NCBI GenBank assembly: GCA_905250075.1
Contig: CAJNOP010000002.1
Span: 7,677,565-7,741,564 of the forward strand
Reading direction: 5' to 3'
DNA: 64,000 nt
Origin: Rotaria sp. Silwood1
Taxonomy: Eukaryota > Rotifera > Eurotatoria > Philodinida > Philodinidae
The translations under genes and the position numbers were made by a program. Shown piece after piece: positions 13,301 to 24,615 of this stretch. The notes below the pieces were generated by a model. It worked only from the letters and a program-made list of their open reading frames with translations. It was not told the origin of the DNA and made no database searches. Positions within the stretch are counted from its first letter, which is position 1; the number at the start of each line of letters is the position of its first letter.

Positions 13301-15280
13301 AAGTTAACATGTTACTAGAATTATTTTTTTATTATGTGCATAGAACATCAGATGCCAACAATTGAAAATTTTAACAATTTTTTGTTTTTGAAAACAAATA
13401 GAATAATTGGACTCGTCCATTATCACAAATATGCCCATAATTTATTGCTTTTTCACTTCCTAGAATATTATAAGGATTATTTTCTGATTATGCATACACA
13501 ATAGAGGAAAATTAACCTTATGTAAATAAATTTTTCTGGCTAATTTTCTCTGCAGAATCAGCATATAACCCTTTTAATGTTCTAAGAAGTGGGAAAAAGC
13601 TGTTTCCAAAAATCAGAAAAATAGTTTTTTTTATAAATAACTCGATGTGTTCTATCTTACGACACTAAATAAATTGAAAAGAATAATTTGTTAAAACATT
13701 GAATTTATCGCGTTGTCCACATATATATTTATCTCAGTGACAAGATTAAATGTACTTGCATAACAGTTTTCTTGTTTATTGAAAAATTAATGTAGATGAT
13801 GTAATTTCAAATTCATTAACTATGATTGCCTAAAGAGACTCCGGATACTGAACTTGAATGTTTATCAAGTACATTTTTGTGATTGTTGATATTCAAATTA
13901 TACTGTTACTTTTCGATAATTGATAGCAATCTTCTCTTTTCAACAAACTTGTTCATATAAGATGATTCAATCGATTCATATTAACATGTTAACCTTGCAT
14001 GTTGTATATATGATAGACAGGTGATTGATGTTCATAACTGTCAAACGTTGAGCATATATACATTTACTATATGTCAATTCTTCTCCCATTTTCTTGCACT
14101 CTTACTGTGTTCTATATCGATCAATGATTAGATTGAGAAAATTATGCTTGAAGGAAATATGACAACAACATATGTTTAACAACATAGAAGTCATTACGCT
14201 TGATTGCAAAAAAAATGTGCTACTTTTTACTATGATAGAATTCGATACCGACAGGATGATATTTTCTTTGACATTATTTGAGAGCTCAATCATGCAATCT
14301 TATCGTATATAATTTAATTTAAAGAGAAATAAGCCATCATAATATAGTAACAAGAAAAATCTCTTTTTTTTGACTTAGCATATTAAAGAACATACTATCA
14401 AAACATCATTCAAGTGCCAACACTTTGAATTTACGATCAAAATGATAACATAATTTCTTTCATCAATAGACTATTTTAGTTCATTGTCGGTTGTTGATAT
14501 ACATTTCGTAATCATTATATTTTGATTAATATAGCAACTTTATTGACTAATGTAAGTTAATATATGGTACAGATTACAGTATGTACTCTACCTCATACTT
14601 GTCTATCGGTTGTGGTATTCTAGATGTCTGTATTTCATTCTGAAAGCTGTCGTGTAATCACAGCCGACAAGCCAAGGTCAAATGTAAGAGAAGAGAAGAG
14701 AAGAGCTGAGAAGAGAAACGATGGAAAGTGAGTTTCTTCTAAAGAAACTGGTCGACGCTTGTGGTGTCGGCGACCTTACCCTATGATGTATGTATATGTC
14801 TCAATTAGCCAAGGTCTTAATTTGATTCTCTGATGATAGTAGTGCTTATACGTTCTCTCATTTGACACTAAAAGCTTCACTATTTCTACTACTACGACAA
14901 CTACGGTATATCATTTCCTTATTACCGTATCTTTTGTAATCAAGAAATGTTCATAATATCAATTTTCATGGTCATGACAGTCGTTCAAAAGATACACTAA
15001 ATGCACAAATAAATGGCAATACTACATCCAGTAGTATATCGATTATCATTTGTGATGATAAGTGCATGCGCATATGTTCGAAGCTGCTGTGTGCTTGTCA
15101 TTGCTACACTAGATTGTATTTATCTATCTCTCAATTTATGCCTAAGGGAAACAGACAATTTTTGACGACGACAGGTAATCTAATGCTTTAGGTGCACGAT
15201 CTGCATGCAATCAATGATATCTATGTGTAGAATCTAATGGTACAAATATTACATTTTTTTTTCCTTCAATTATTTTGTAG
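10364..15280. other. Gene-poor intergenic DNA
   Basis: No reading frame with domain-like content. The interval is AT-rich with homopolymer tracts. A short purine run of AGAAG units lies near 14690-14720. An open stretch around 10600-10820 codes for about 65 residues without recognisable similarity and was not called. Confidence 0.45.
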
Positions 15281-15387
15281 TCTCATTAAAAAATGTAAAA
15301 AAGTACCCGATGGGCATGTGGCCTTGTTTATTTAACAATAAATGCAATGCAAGTACGAATTGCAAATACAGAAATAAATGTGTGTAA
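15281..15387 (+). CDS. Possible terminal exon of a small Cys-rich peptide
   Basis: After a good acceptor (T-rich tract ending in TTTTGTAG at 15280) a frame of 34 codons ends in TAA. Its tail has four regularly spaced cysteines, WPCLFNNKCNASTNCKYRNK then CV, like a small disulfide-rich secreted peptide. A candidate upstream exon (ATG near 15138, donor near 15173) joins in phase but carries no signal peptide. This could equally be chance. I do not recognise a family. Confidence 0.22.
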
Positions 15388-16423
15388 GAAATACGATGCG
15401 CATCACTGATGTTGAAAGAAAAACCGAAGAAGTCAAAGACGACGACGTAAGGTTTTCATTATGTATAGCCAGAAAAAGAAATTCAGTAATATCAATTAGT
15501 TAAAAGGCAACGAATATAAACATAACGAAGGACTAATTGGCGATGTCAATAATAACTATTTTGAAAATTATTTGTGTATCTGTTTCTTTTTCTTTTTCTT
15601 TTGCTTCTCTTTTTATTATATTGCCCAAGTATATAATGTAAATCAAGTATTGTTAATTAAAAGAATCTATTTCTATAACAGAATAAAAAACGTAAGAAAT
15701 GCATGATAAAGTTCATTAAAAACAGTAAATCGTTTGAAGAGAAGAAAAGTCTCTTTTAAAGAATATTATATTCTTCATAATACCGTTGGTTATAAATGTA
15801 GTGGGAAGAGAGAACTAGTAAATTGAGTAGGAGTGCGATATTTGAGAGTGTAGTTTTGATCCTTATATAATTGATGAAATAACTATTTGAGTATAGACGT
15901 GTTTTTATATTAAAATAGACTGGCAAGATTTTAAAAATAACTAGACATAGATTACTATTCGAACTCAGTAGCATGAATAGATTATTGATGCATAAAAGAT
16001 TTTTTTTTTTTGTTATTAGCATAAAATAATTGAGATTCCACAATACTCTTTTTTTTCTAATTAAAGACTAACAGTAACCATTCTATACTTTTGTTTATGA
16101 ATCTAGCTGTTTGTATCCTACTGTGTATTTTTCCATATAAGTTATACTATCACATATATGACTATGTAGATTTTCTTTTTCTTTTTTTTGCGTTCTGTTT
16201 GAACATATAGTAACATTATGAATATACATTAGTAGTTATTAATAATTATTTTATTCTTCCTTCACATCATCTATCATTGCTTGATAAATATACAATTGAT
16301 TTTTGATGATACATATCTATAGATATATAAGTAAGATTATCCTTGATATCAGGTCCAGTCTAATTGCATATTAAAATAGATATTAATTTAGAATTCATTA
16401 GATTTTATATTCTATAGATTATA
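15388..16423. other. Intergenic DNA upstream of the GPCR gene
   Basis: AT-rich; a minus-strand open stretch at 15756-16043 has no domain or conserved composition. Nothing else seen. Confidence 0.4.
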
Positions 16424-19163
16424 ATGCCAAAAATAAATAACACAATTTATCTTGATTCATCAGCAATATCTGTAGCTGTTATAGCTATGCAAAATGTTGA
16501 TACAAATGGAAATTCAATAAGATATTTTCAACGATTACTTCAACGTTTTGGTGTTATTTATATGGCAATTGTAATTATTCTTGGATTTATTGGTAATTCT
16601 ATATCATGTTATGTTTTTGTTCGAAGTAAACTCAAGTACGCGAAAAAACCAAAAGAATAATTTAAATAATATCGTAAAAGAAATAGATATTTCAATTTTA
16701 CTTTTTTGTTTTCATTTTAGACGTTTAAGTTGTAGTTTATATTTAACAGCTCTTTCTATATCTGACAATGGTTATCTTATATGTTTGGGCCTTATTTGGC
16801 TGGAAAATATACGTGTTTATATATTTCATAATAATGGTATTTGTCAAATTACTGTTTATTTAACAACAGTTTTTAGTTCATTATCAGTATGGTAAGTTCT
16901 TTTATTTGAATTATAAAATTAACTTGAAGAATTGATATTATATTTTATATATAATCATCTTTCGAGACTGAACAAATAGAATACTACTCAAGAATAAATA
17001 AGGATTGTTTACAGAAATTTTGAATAGAAATTCAATGAATTAATTATAAATCGAAAGATCTTGAGTAAATATATTATTGATGTTTTTTTTGTTGTTGTTA
17101 ATATTAAGGCAAAATTGAGAGCTTCAGAAATTTTTATTGCAAAATGATAGACAGTTTTTGTTTTCAGGCAAATTTCTGTTTTGAGAAGATATTCTTTATG
17201 AAATATTTCACTCATATGATCACATCCTTCTATATAATTTAATTCTCACATTCTGTGTTTTTAATAAGCATTTCCGGAGTTTATCTATTTTTTTGTACTC
17301 AAAATCCTTTTACTGTATTATGAACAAAACTGACAGTGATAATCTTTCATAGTTTCCTAAGAGAAATAACAAATATTAAACTATATTTAGCTTCCTTTCT
17401 AAGCACATTATACTTTCTCATGAATCTTATAGAGCATAAGACGATCATCGTAGTAAGGATCAGAATTAGGTCAATTAATATTTTGATCAAAAAATTAATC
17501 TAAAATAGACTGAATGAGTACTATGTTACAATGTCAATAAGTGCGATAGGGATTGACAAGCTGTGAGTACATTAAAAAATGATATTAATTTGAATTCAAA
17601 AATCGAACTATCTAAAATGACAATGAAAAGCATAAATTGGACAAAAATTTCTTGGTTGTACAGATGAATTTTGATTGAAATTGAATATTGCATAGAAGTA
17701 ACAATAGAAAATATATGTTATGACAGCATTTCTTTTTGATTGATCAAAATAGTTCACTATTATAATTGAGGTTTTATTTACAGAAGCAATATTAATATTA
17801 TTTTAAAATGTTGTTTTATCGAACATTGTGTGAAAGTAATATAGATTACATATAGAGGTTTTGAATTTCGTATTGAAAATGATTTTTGTTTTGCATTGCA
17901 AATAGAAGATAGTAAAGCAAATAAATAATTTATTCAATATTAAATAATAAGATTGAATATAATATTTAGAAAATCAAATATTTATAGCATATTTAACAAT
18001 CATATTTCTTTAGTCATTTGAGCACGAATTTAAATCTATTGACAAAACAAAACATTCAGTCACTACAAAATTCTAGCTGAAAGCGATGATAAAATATTAT
18101 TGTTTTGTTTTTTGTTGTTCATTTTAGGTGTACTGTTGCATTTACAACTGAACGTTTTGTTGTTGTTGCTTATCCATTAAAACGTTCGCAATATAATTCA
18201 TCAACACGTGCTCGTTATGCACTTATTTTACTTACATTTTTAGCTATATTACTTTATTCCCCATCATTATGGACATCAGGTATTGAAACAACTAAATCTG
18301 AACGATTAGCATTACCTCCATATGAAACACGTTGTGTTACATTACGTCAATGGCTTAAATTTACACGTCAAATGAATATAATAGACTTTTTTTTAACATT
18401 TATCATTCCTTTTTTAACAATAGTTACATTGAATACATTAATTATACTTAAATCAGGTCAATATGATCGTTTACTAGAACGTAATTATGTTCAACCATCA
18501 ACGTATATATTACATAATTTATTGGAGCATCGTTTACGTCGTTCGAAATATCATCGACGTATAACAAAAATGTTATTAATTATATCAACAACATTTTTAT
18601 TATTAAATACACCAATGCATTTATTAAAAGTTTATTATTTTTTCTTTTCAAATGATGATACATATGATGAAAAATCTTCGTATGAATCAATTATTGAAAT
18701 GTTAACATTTTATTTATTTTATACAAATTTTTCAATAAATTTTTTTCTTTATTCATTATGTGGAAAAAATTTTCGTTTATGTCTTATGGATTTAATAAAA
18801 CATTTTGGTAAAACAAAACAAACAAATACTTGTTTAACAAATGGTTTAATTATAGCTGGTAATACGGCTATTGGTGAAAGTCCTGTTGTTCAATATTTTC
18901 GACATGCACCACGTACACATCATCAACGAAAATATTCAAAACGTGATAATAGTAGTACAATAAGTAGTGGTGGTTATAAAGGAAATCCAATTTTATCAAC
19001 ATTTCATGCAGCTGCTAACGTTGCTGCTGGTAGAAGTCAACAGATGACAAATCAATCATCAGCTAATTCATCATTTAAAAAAAATTCTTTAAAAATTGAA
19101 TTATTAACAAATAGATCAACATCAACTGTTTCGAAATTTTATCCAACGTTTACGATAAAGTGA
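16424..19163 (+). CDS. Class-A GPCR, peptide (FMRFamide-receptor-like) type
   Basis: Three exons, 16424-16635, 16721-16891 and 18128-19163, give 472 aa. Seven hydrophobic helices are visible. TM1 contains GFIGNSISCYVFV. TM2 starts LYLTALSISDNGYLIC. TM3 ends in TERFVVVAYPLK, the DRY position, split by a 1.2-kb intron at the Trp before it. TM4 is ARYALILLTFLAILLY, and TM5 follows MNIIDFFLTFIIPFLTIV. TM6 is preceded by a basic loop, RRSKYHRRITKMLLIISTT. TM7 ends NFSINFFLYSLCGKNFR, so NPxxY is replaced by NFFLY. These variants are common in protostome FMRFamide-like and orphan peptide receptors. The C-tail is long, Ser/Thr/Asn-rich and basic. It should act at the plasma membrane through G proteins; the ligand cannot be read from sequence. 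AATAAA follows at 19230. Confidence 0.88.
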
Positions 19164-20061
19164 AAGAAATAACTAAATGATATTGATTTATTTGTTTCTT
19201 TTTTTTGTATATACCTCGAACGTATAACGAATAAAGAGGACATTCTTTTTTTATTGTATAAATTATTGTTAGAGAAAAAAAGATAAATATGGTTTACAAG
19301 GTCGAATTGCTTTATTGAAGAGTTTTCATCTTTTGAATTATTGACTTTATTTTTGAAGCATACTTCAGCACAAAACATTTCGATTTTCATCCCATGACAA
19401 ATACTTCTCGCTATGTTCACAGACAGACTGTTGAGCTCTTTATACACAAATATGTGCGATACATCGACTAGACTTCAAATTAATTGCATGGCATTGTTCA
19501 AAAAACCTTCGCATCCAAAAATAAACTTACATTTCATATCTTAATTTGCCTAGCCATTGAATTCAAAGCTTTTCAATTGAAGTCGGCAACATGATTACAG
19601 TTTAACAGGCTCAAACGAACATACTCTGATAGACCATGTTAGTCTTTCATTTATTTTTACATAATTTACATTATAAGTTTGCTTTTAAAACTAAATTACG
19701 GAAAAGTGTAACATAATACAAAAATATTGAACGTGCAGTGTTGATGTAAAAACTAAAATGCAAAATAGTGAGTCATTGATAGGGGGTCTACCGAAACATC
19801 GATTAGACTAATATTGGTGCTCATTGACTATATTGATATCAATGTGCACTAATTATACTGAACTAATGATCAATTAACTGAAAATGCATATGACTAGTTA
19901 TAGAGTAGGAAAAAAAGAAATTAAAATTAAAGTTTTCTTCAATTTTATTTACAAGAAAATAATAAGCAAAAATTCCAATGAATCGAAAGTTTTTGTTGTT
20001 GATTCATTTTTATTGTTCTTGCATAATGGATGAATATTTCGTTTTGTGTTTGTTAAGTTGT
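19164..20061. other. Intergenic DNA
   Basis: Holds the 3' untranslated region of the upstream GPCR and the convergent 3' end of the next gene. A short palindrome around ATTGATATCAAT is seen near 19831-19842. No gene found. Confidence 0.4.
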
Positions 20062-20447
20062 TTAAGAAAGATTAGCGGAAATAAGTAATAACTTAGCTGT
20101 GTTATTCAAAGTAACATCATTCTCAGTAATTATTGTATCATAAACAAGAGAGCATGTTTCAGTGCCACTATAAAAAGTTAATGCTGCGCATCCATTCGTT
20201 AATAAACATTGACAAACACAAGTACCAATTGTTTGATTTGCTATTGTTTGATTATTATTTTTATGCGCAAAACCTATCGAAAAATGAATATTAAGTTAAA
20301 AGGAGAGAAAAAAAAACGTAAGATGTTGTATTTTATCTTACCATCATAATAGGTGTAGTTTCCACCAAAAGCAGTGAAAACAATACAAAAGAGAAAGAGA
20401 CACGTATACCACATAACGTCTTTCATTTTTGAAATGAGAGGTGTCAT
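20062..20447 (-). CDS. Small secreted PAN/apple-like Cys-rich protein
   Basis: Two exons on the minus strand, 20447-20342 and 20273-20062, give 105 aa. The start at 20447 is used because the frame from it is open; a second in-frame Met (20426) precedes the signal sequence more closely. The hydrophobic segment MWYTCLFLFCIVFTAFG looks like a signal peptide. The mature part has an N-glycosylation-rich stretch (NQT, NNT), then CVCQCLLTNGCAALTFYSG followed by TETCSLVYDT, the C-x-C-x-C...C-x6-7-C core of PAN/apple-type modules. These modules bind proteins or sugars outside the cell. No partner can be inferred from context. Confidence 0.7.
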
Positions 20448-21123
20448 TATTTTCCATTCCTTCTCTTATATATATAATATTCCATTTTAAAGTAAAAACA
20501 AAATAAGGCAACACAAAAAAAAGTTTTTTTAACTAAAAAATGAGCAAATAGATTTTTTCTTAATGACTTTGAAAGCATTTTTTACTCTTCTTTTTTTATT
20601 TCCTAACAACAAAATAGAGTATTATTTCTTTTTTTTCTTATAATGAAAAAAACCTGATTTTTATGTAAGGAATATAATGGCTATGTGTAAATTAATGTCG
20701 ATTAGAAACCATTAAAAGTAGAGAAAAAAAAATAGGAACGATGACGATGTATTTCTTCTTCTACCTAGAAGTAATTGCTTTTGTTCATTGTTTAAGATTT
20801 TCTCAAGATAAGTTCACAAAAAAAAAAACTTTATATAATTGTTCTCTTGTACAGTAACATTTTCCTTTAGAAGAAAATCAGTCCGAGAGAATCAATAACA
20901 TCTTTTTAATGCGAAAATTTCCAATTAAATAATGAGTGTCATATAAAATTATATAACAGGTCTGATCGTAGAATTCATTAAACTTAGATGTCAATTTATA
21001 TTTGTGTGAAATATGGTTATTTTCGTTTTAAATTATTATAAATAGTGTATAGGATGATTCTTCCAGGGGCAAAGAACATTTTTGTACCATATTGTATTCC
21101 ACATTTGTAATTTAGAAGGACGT
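20448..21123. other. Intergenic DNA between the PAN-like gene and tRNA-Leu
   Basis: AT-rich with several poly-A and poly-T runs. It should contain the upstream region of the minus-strand gene. No gene seen. Confidence 0.4.
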
Positions 21124-21206
21124 GCCAGGGTGGCCGAGTGGTTAAGGCGTTGGACTTAAGATCCAATTCACAATAGTGAGCATGGGTTCGATCCCCATCC
21201 CTGGCA
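21124..21206 (+). tRNA. tRNA-Leu (anticodon UAA)
   Basis: The acceptor arms GCCAGGG and CCCTGGC pair perfectly and leave discriminator A. The D-arm region is TGGCCGAGTGGTTAAGGC. The anticodon stem TTGGA/TCCAA encloses loop CTTAAGA, with anticodon TAA at 21157-21159. A long variable arm typical of type-II tRNAs and the T-loop GGTTCGATCC follow. There is no intron. A T-run starting about 5 nt downstream can terminate RNA polymerase III. Confidence 0.97.
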
Positions 21207-22460
21207 ATAATCTTTTTTTTTTATCCCTTTCTGTTCTTTGTAGAAACATCTTATGACGTCATAAAGCAACATCATTGAGAAGTAATTGCAACAGAATGAG
21301 TAAGATGGAACACATTAATACATCTAATACACCTTGGAAAGCTGCATCTGTACAATGCAAGGACATATGAGATATAATTTTTGTATACAAATTCCTCTTT
21401 TGAAAAACATAATCAATTTATAAAAGAGTAGAGTTTTATCTGTAAACTATAATTGGTTAAAATTTTTGTCTTGATACAATAAAACATTTATTCAAATTAT
21501 GACAAGCAATTGATGAATCAGTAGATGTATTTCTCATGTTTCTAATGATACAGAAGTTATTCTTCTAGACAAATCAATGATTATTAAATGTGATGATTAT
21601 AGAATTAATAGAAATTAATCAATAAAAAATATAAATAGAAAAATATATTTGATGAAATAAATGAATTTGATACAAATTTAAATTAGAAAATTGTCTTCAT
21701 ATTGCAGTTTGTCGATCTAGCGAAATTCATCAATGATTTCATTTTCTTTTTCAAATAAGTCAAATTGTTTGACATTATCATCTGTACACCTGAATATTTA
21801 TTCAAAGTAGTCTTGCCTATAGGGAATCGTAGGCTCAGCAATTTAGTTTTTGTCACGTCCAGGTCAACAAAAACTTGTGCCTGCAGTTCTCTACTTGCTT
21901 GATTTCGTTTACACAAATACAACTGAAGCCTTTGTTGTTACTGTTGATGTGATGAGTTTTGTTTATCAATTAACTGTTCAATTTCCTATTTTGTTAACAT
22001 AATGTTGGTTTTAGCCAGGCGAAAATTTTTCATTTATTAAACATCAGTTGATGAAGAAGTGAACAACAAATCTTTGATTCTTCACTTGTTCATGTATACA
22101 GAGGATGCCAAATATTGTTGGAAAAGACTTTGGTCCAAGTCTATCGATTCCTAGTCCACAAAAACGTGAATCTACAATTCCCTGCTCTTTAATAGTTTCA
22201 GAAACATAATAATTTGTTTTCGAGCGACGAGCAGCACTTCATAAGTTCAAGAGTGAGTATTATAGTCTGATAAAGATTTAGAATTTCAATTTGAGAATCA
22301 AGAGAAGTATGTCTATATGGTAAGACTATCTCCAAGTATTAATTGACATAGATAAATTGTATTATTCTGTAATATCATTTATTGGTGTCTATAAATTAGT
22401 AAGCGTGACTTGTTCTTTCAATTTTTTTTCATCGTCTCAATGACAATATTTGTTAAAAAA
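21207..22460. other. Intergenic DNA
   Basis: AT-rich, no supported gene. A minus-strand open stretch at 21683-21922 has no recognisable domain. Confidence 0.4.
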
Positions 22461-22462
22461 TA

Positions 22463-23388
22463 CTTAGGGGTATCCAAAAGTAGTGGCGAAGGTACCTTAT
22501 TTTCTTATAGAATGCTTGAGGAAATTTTCTTTCTTTATGAGGTGATAGAGAAAATGAAGCTCTATTTTTCTATGCTATTTCATCTCTATTCAACTGATAT
22601 CATAATAGTAAAATGTCGATAAGAACTCATTTTGTGTAAAACTCCACGAACGGGTGAGGTAGATTCAATATTTTAATCAATTAATACGTTGTATTGAAAA
22701 GCAAAGTATACCACAAGATGTAGCGTAAAAAGCTATACAATATACATAAGACCACTTATTTTACAGTTGCACTTTTTGTTTTCAAAATAAACAAAATTTT
22801 GAGCCATCAATTTTCGGCCGTTCGAAAATAATATGTTTTGGTACAAGATGAATTGATTTTTTCTTATTTTATCTTTTGGTCACCTGATATCTTCAATTGA
22901 AAAACAACAAAATACATCACAAGATGAAGCGTGAACAACTTTACAATCCACAAAGTAAAGTTTATTTTAATTGTGTACTTCTCATCAGAAAAGAACAAAA
23001 TTCTGGGCGACTAGTTTTCGCTGTCCCGAAAAAATCATGCGAAGAGAAATTCCTTTTTTTCTTGTTTCATATATGAAATAAACTGTTCATGACAAATTGT
23101 AGAGCTTTTCCCACTGCATCTTGTGGTATATTTTGTTTATTAATACAACATATTAAATGATTGGATATTGAGATGGAAAGCGTGTTAAGCTGCATCAGGC
23201 GCTAGTGAAGTTTTACACAAAAAAGTTCTTATCGACATTTTACTACGATGATACCAGTTGAATAGAGATGAAATAGCATAGAAAAATAGAGCTTCATTTT
23301 CTCTATCACCTCATAAAGAAAGAAAATTTCCTCAAGCATTCTATAAGAAAATAAGATACCTTCGCAACTACTTTTGGGTACCCCTAAG
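22463..23388. mobile_element. Palindromic TIR element with TA flanks (mariner-type MITE)
   Basis: The left end CTTAGGGGTATCCAAAAGTA and the reverse complement of the right end, CTTAGGGGTACCCAAAAGTA, begin inverted repeats that continue with few mismatches for at least 175 bp. Weaker symmetry runs towards the centre. A TA dinucleotide abuts each end (22461-22462 and 23389-23390), the target duplication expected for the Tc1/mariner/IS630 group. No transposase frame is present. Three internal copies of a CACAAGATG-containing block (near 22717, 22917 and, inverted, 23119) suggest a composite or fold-back origin. Confidence 0.85.
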
Positions 23389-23521
23389 TAATTTGATTCT
23401 TTTTCCAATCGACAACATCCTATACACTAATTGATCTAACTGACCAAGCATATCAAAGAGTGTCGATGCCGCAGTGTGTCTGATCTGTAGAAGTATTCAA
23501 TGTCATACTACAGATTATATG

Positions 23522-24168
23522 CAGGGTTTGCAATAGCAGGTGTACCAAGCAGAAACAAAATGTACAGAACATCTGCTGTTTTTTATGTACACTCTGTTTT
23601 ACAGTTTTGTTGGAAAAACAAAGTGTATGTCGTACACTGTACAGAATAAATTTACACTTTCATATTAATGAATTAAAAGTGCTAAGAAGTTTTAAATTAA
23701 ATAGAATGGAAAGGCCATGGTAAATTGTGATATCTTTCGATCGGTCTTATCATTAATTAGATATACTTTCTTTTTTTCTCGATCTCGGATAATGATGCGA
23801 CTCTATACAATACAAAACTCGTTTATGTTTTTTTCTGTAAACTCGCGTTTTTCTTTGCTTATTTTTTTGTAAAACGGTAAATAATGAAATAAGATAGGTA
23901 CTTGTTATTTTTGGATGATTATGTACTTACATTTCACGATTATGAATGATCCGAATATTTCAATTTATATTTTATATTTGAAAAAAAATTGACTTCCGTA
24001 TCCGTACACTTTGATACACTTTGGTGATGAAAATAAAGTGTACGGATACACTTTAGTTATATAAGTAAAATGTACAGATACTGATCAACTGACTGATGCA
24101 TCGAAGACGCTTATTTTTTAGTGGTCATTTCTAAATGCACTGTATAATGATTTTTTTATAACCGGGTC
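23522..24168 (+). repeat. Dispersed repeat, longer copy
   Basis: Begins CAGGGTTTGCAAT and ends ATAACCGGGTC. The same two ends occur in inverse orientation at 34259 and 34137. The interior is rich in TGTAC/TACACT motifs, some in inverted pairs. The sequences just inside the right ends (ACTGACTGATG and TGATGCACT-like blocks) also correspond. The class is not recognised. Confidence 0.4.
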
Positions 24169-24615
24169 AAATATTAAGATTTATATATATTTAGAATCAG
24201 CGTAATTTGTACAGTATTTCTGTTAAATATCTCGCTGGCCATTTTTAGAAAAACTATAGAGGACGCTACTGGATAATACACCATTGTAGGGGATTGATAT
24301 AGAAACATCACAAAAATGGCTTCATCATTGATTTGTTATTATTTGACTCTCAACATTTGACATATTGCTGTTGTACTAAACTTTTTCCTCAATCTTTAGC
24401 CATTTTGAATTTTGTATATTTTTTAAGGAAATGTTTTATTTTATCATTATCAAGAGAAAAAATACAAATAATAGTTAAAAAAAACAGAAATAAAATATCA
24501 ATAGAAAAATATAAGTGTACATATATGTTAATAGAAAAATGACAAGATAAAATCCTAATAAAAAATATATATTCTTAAATGAATATTGCTACGTCAATCG
24601 AATGAAAGAACATGA

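Noticed and set aside
22410..22622. 70-codon plus-strand frame
   Set aside because: It overlaps the left arm of the palindromic mobile element and is not conserved in the right arm.
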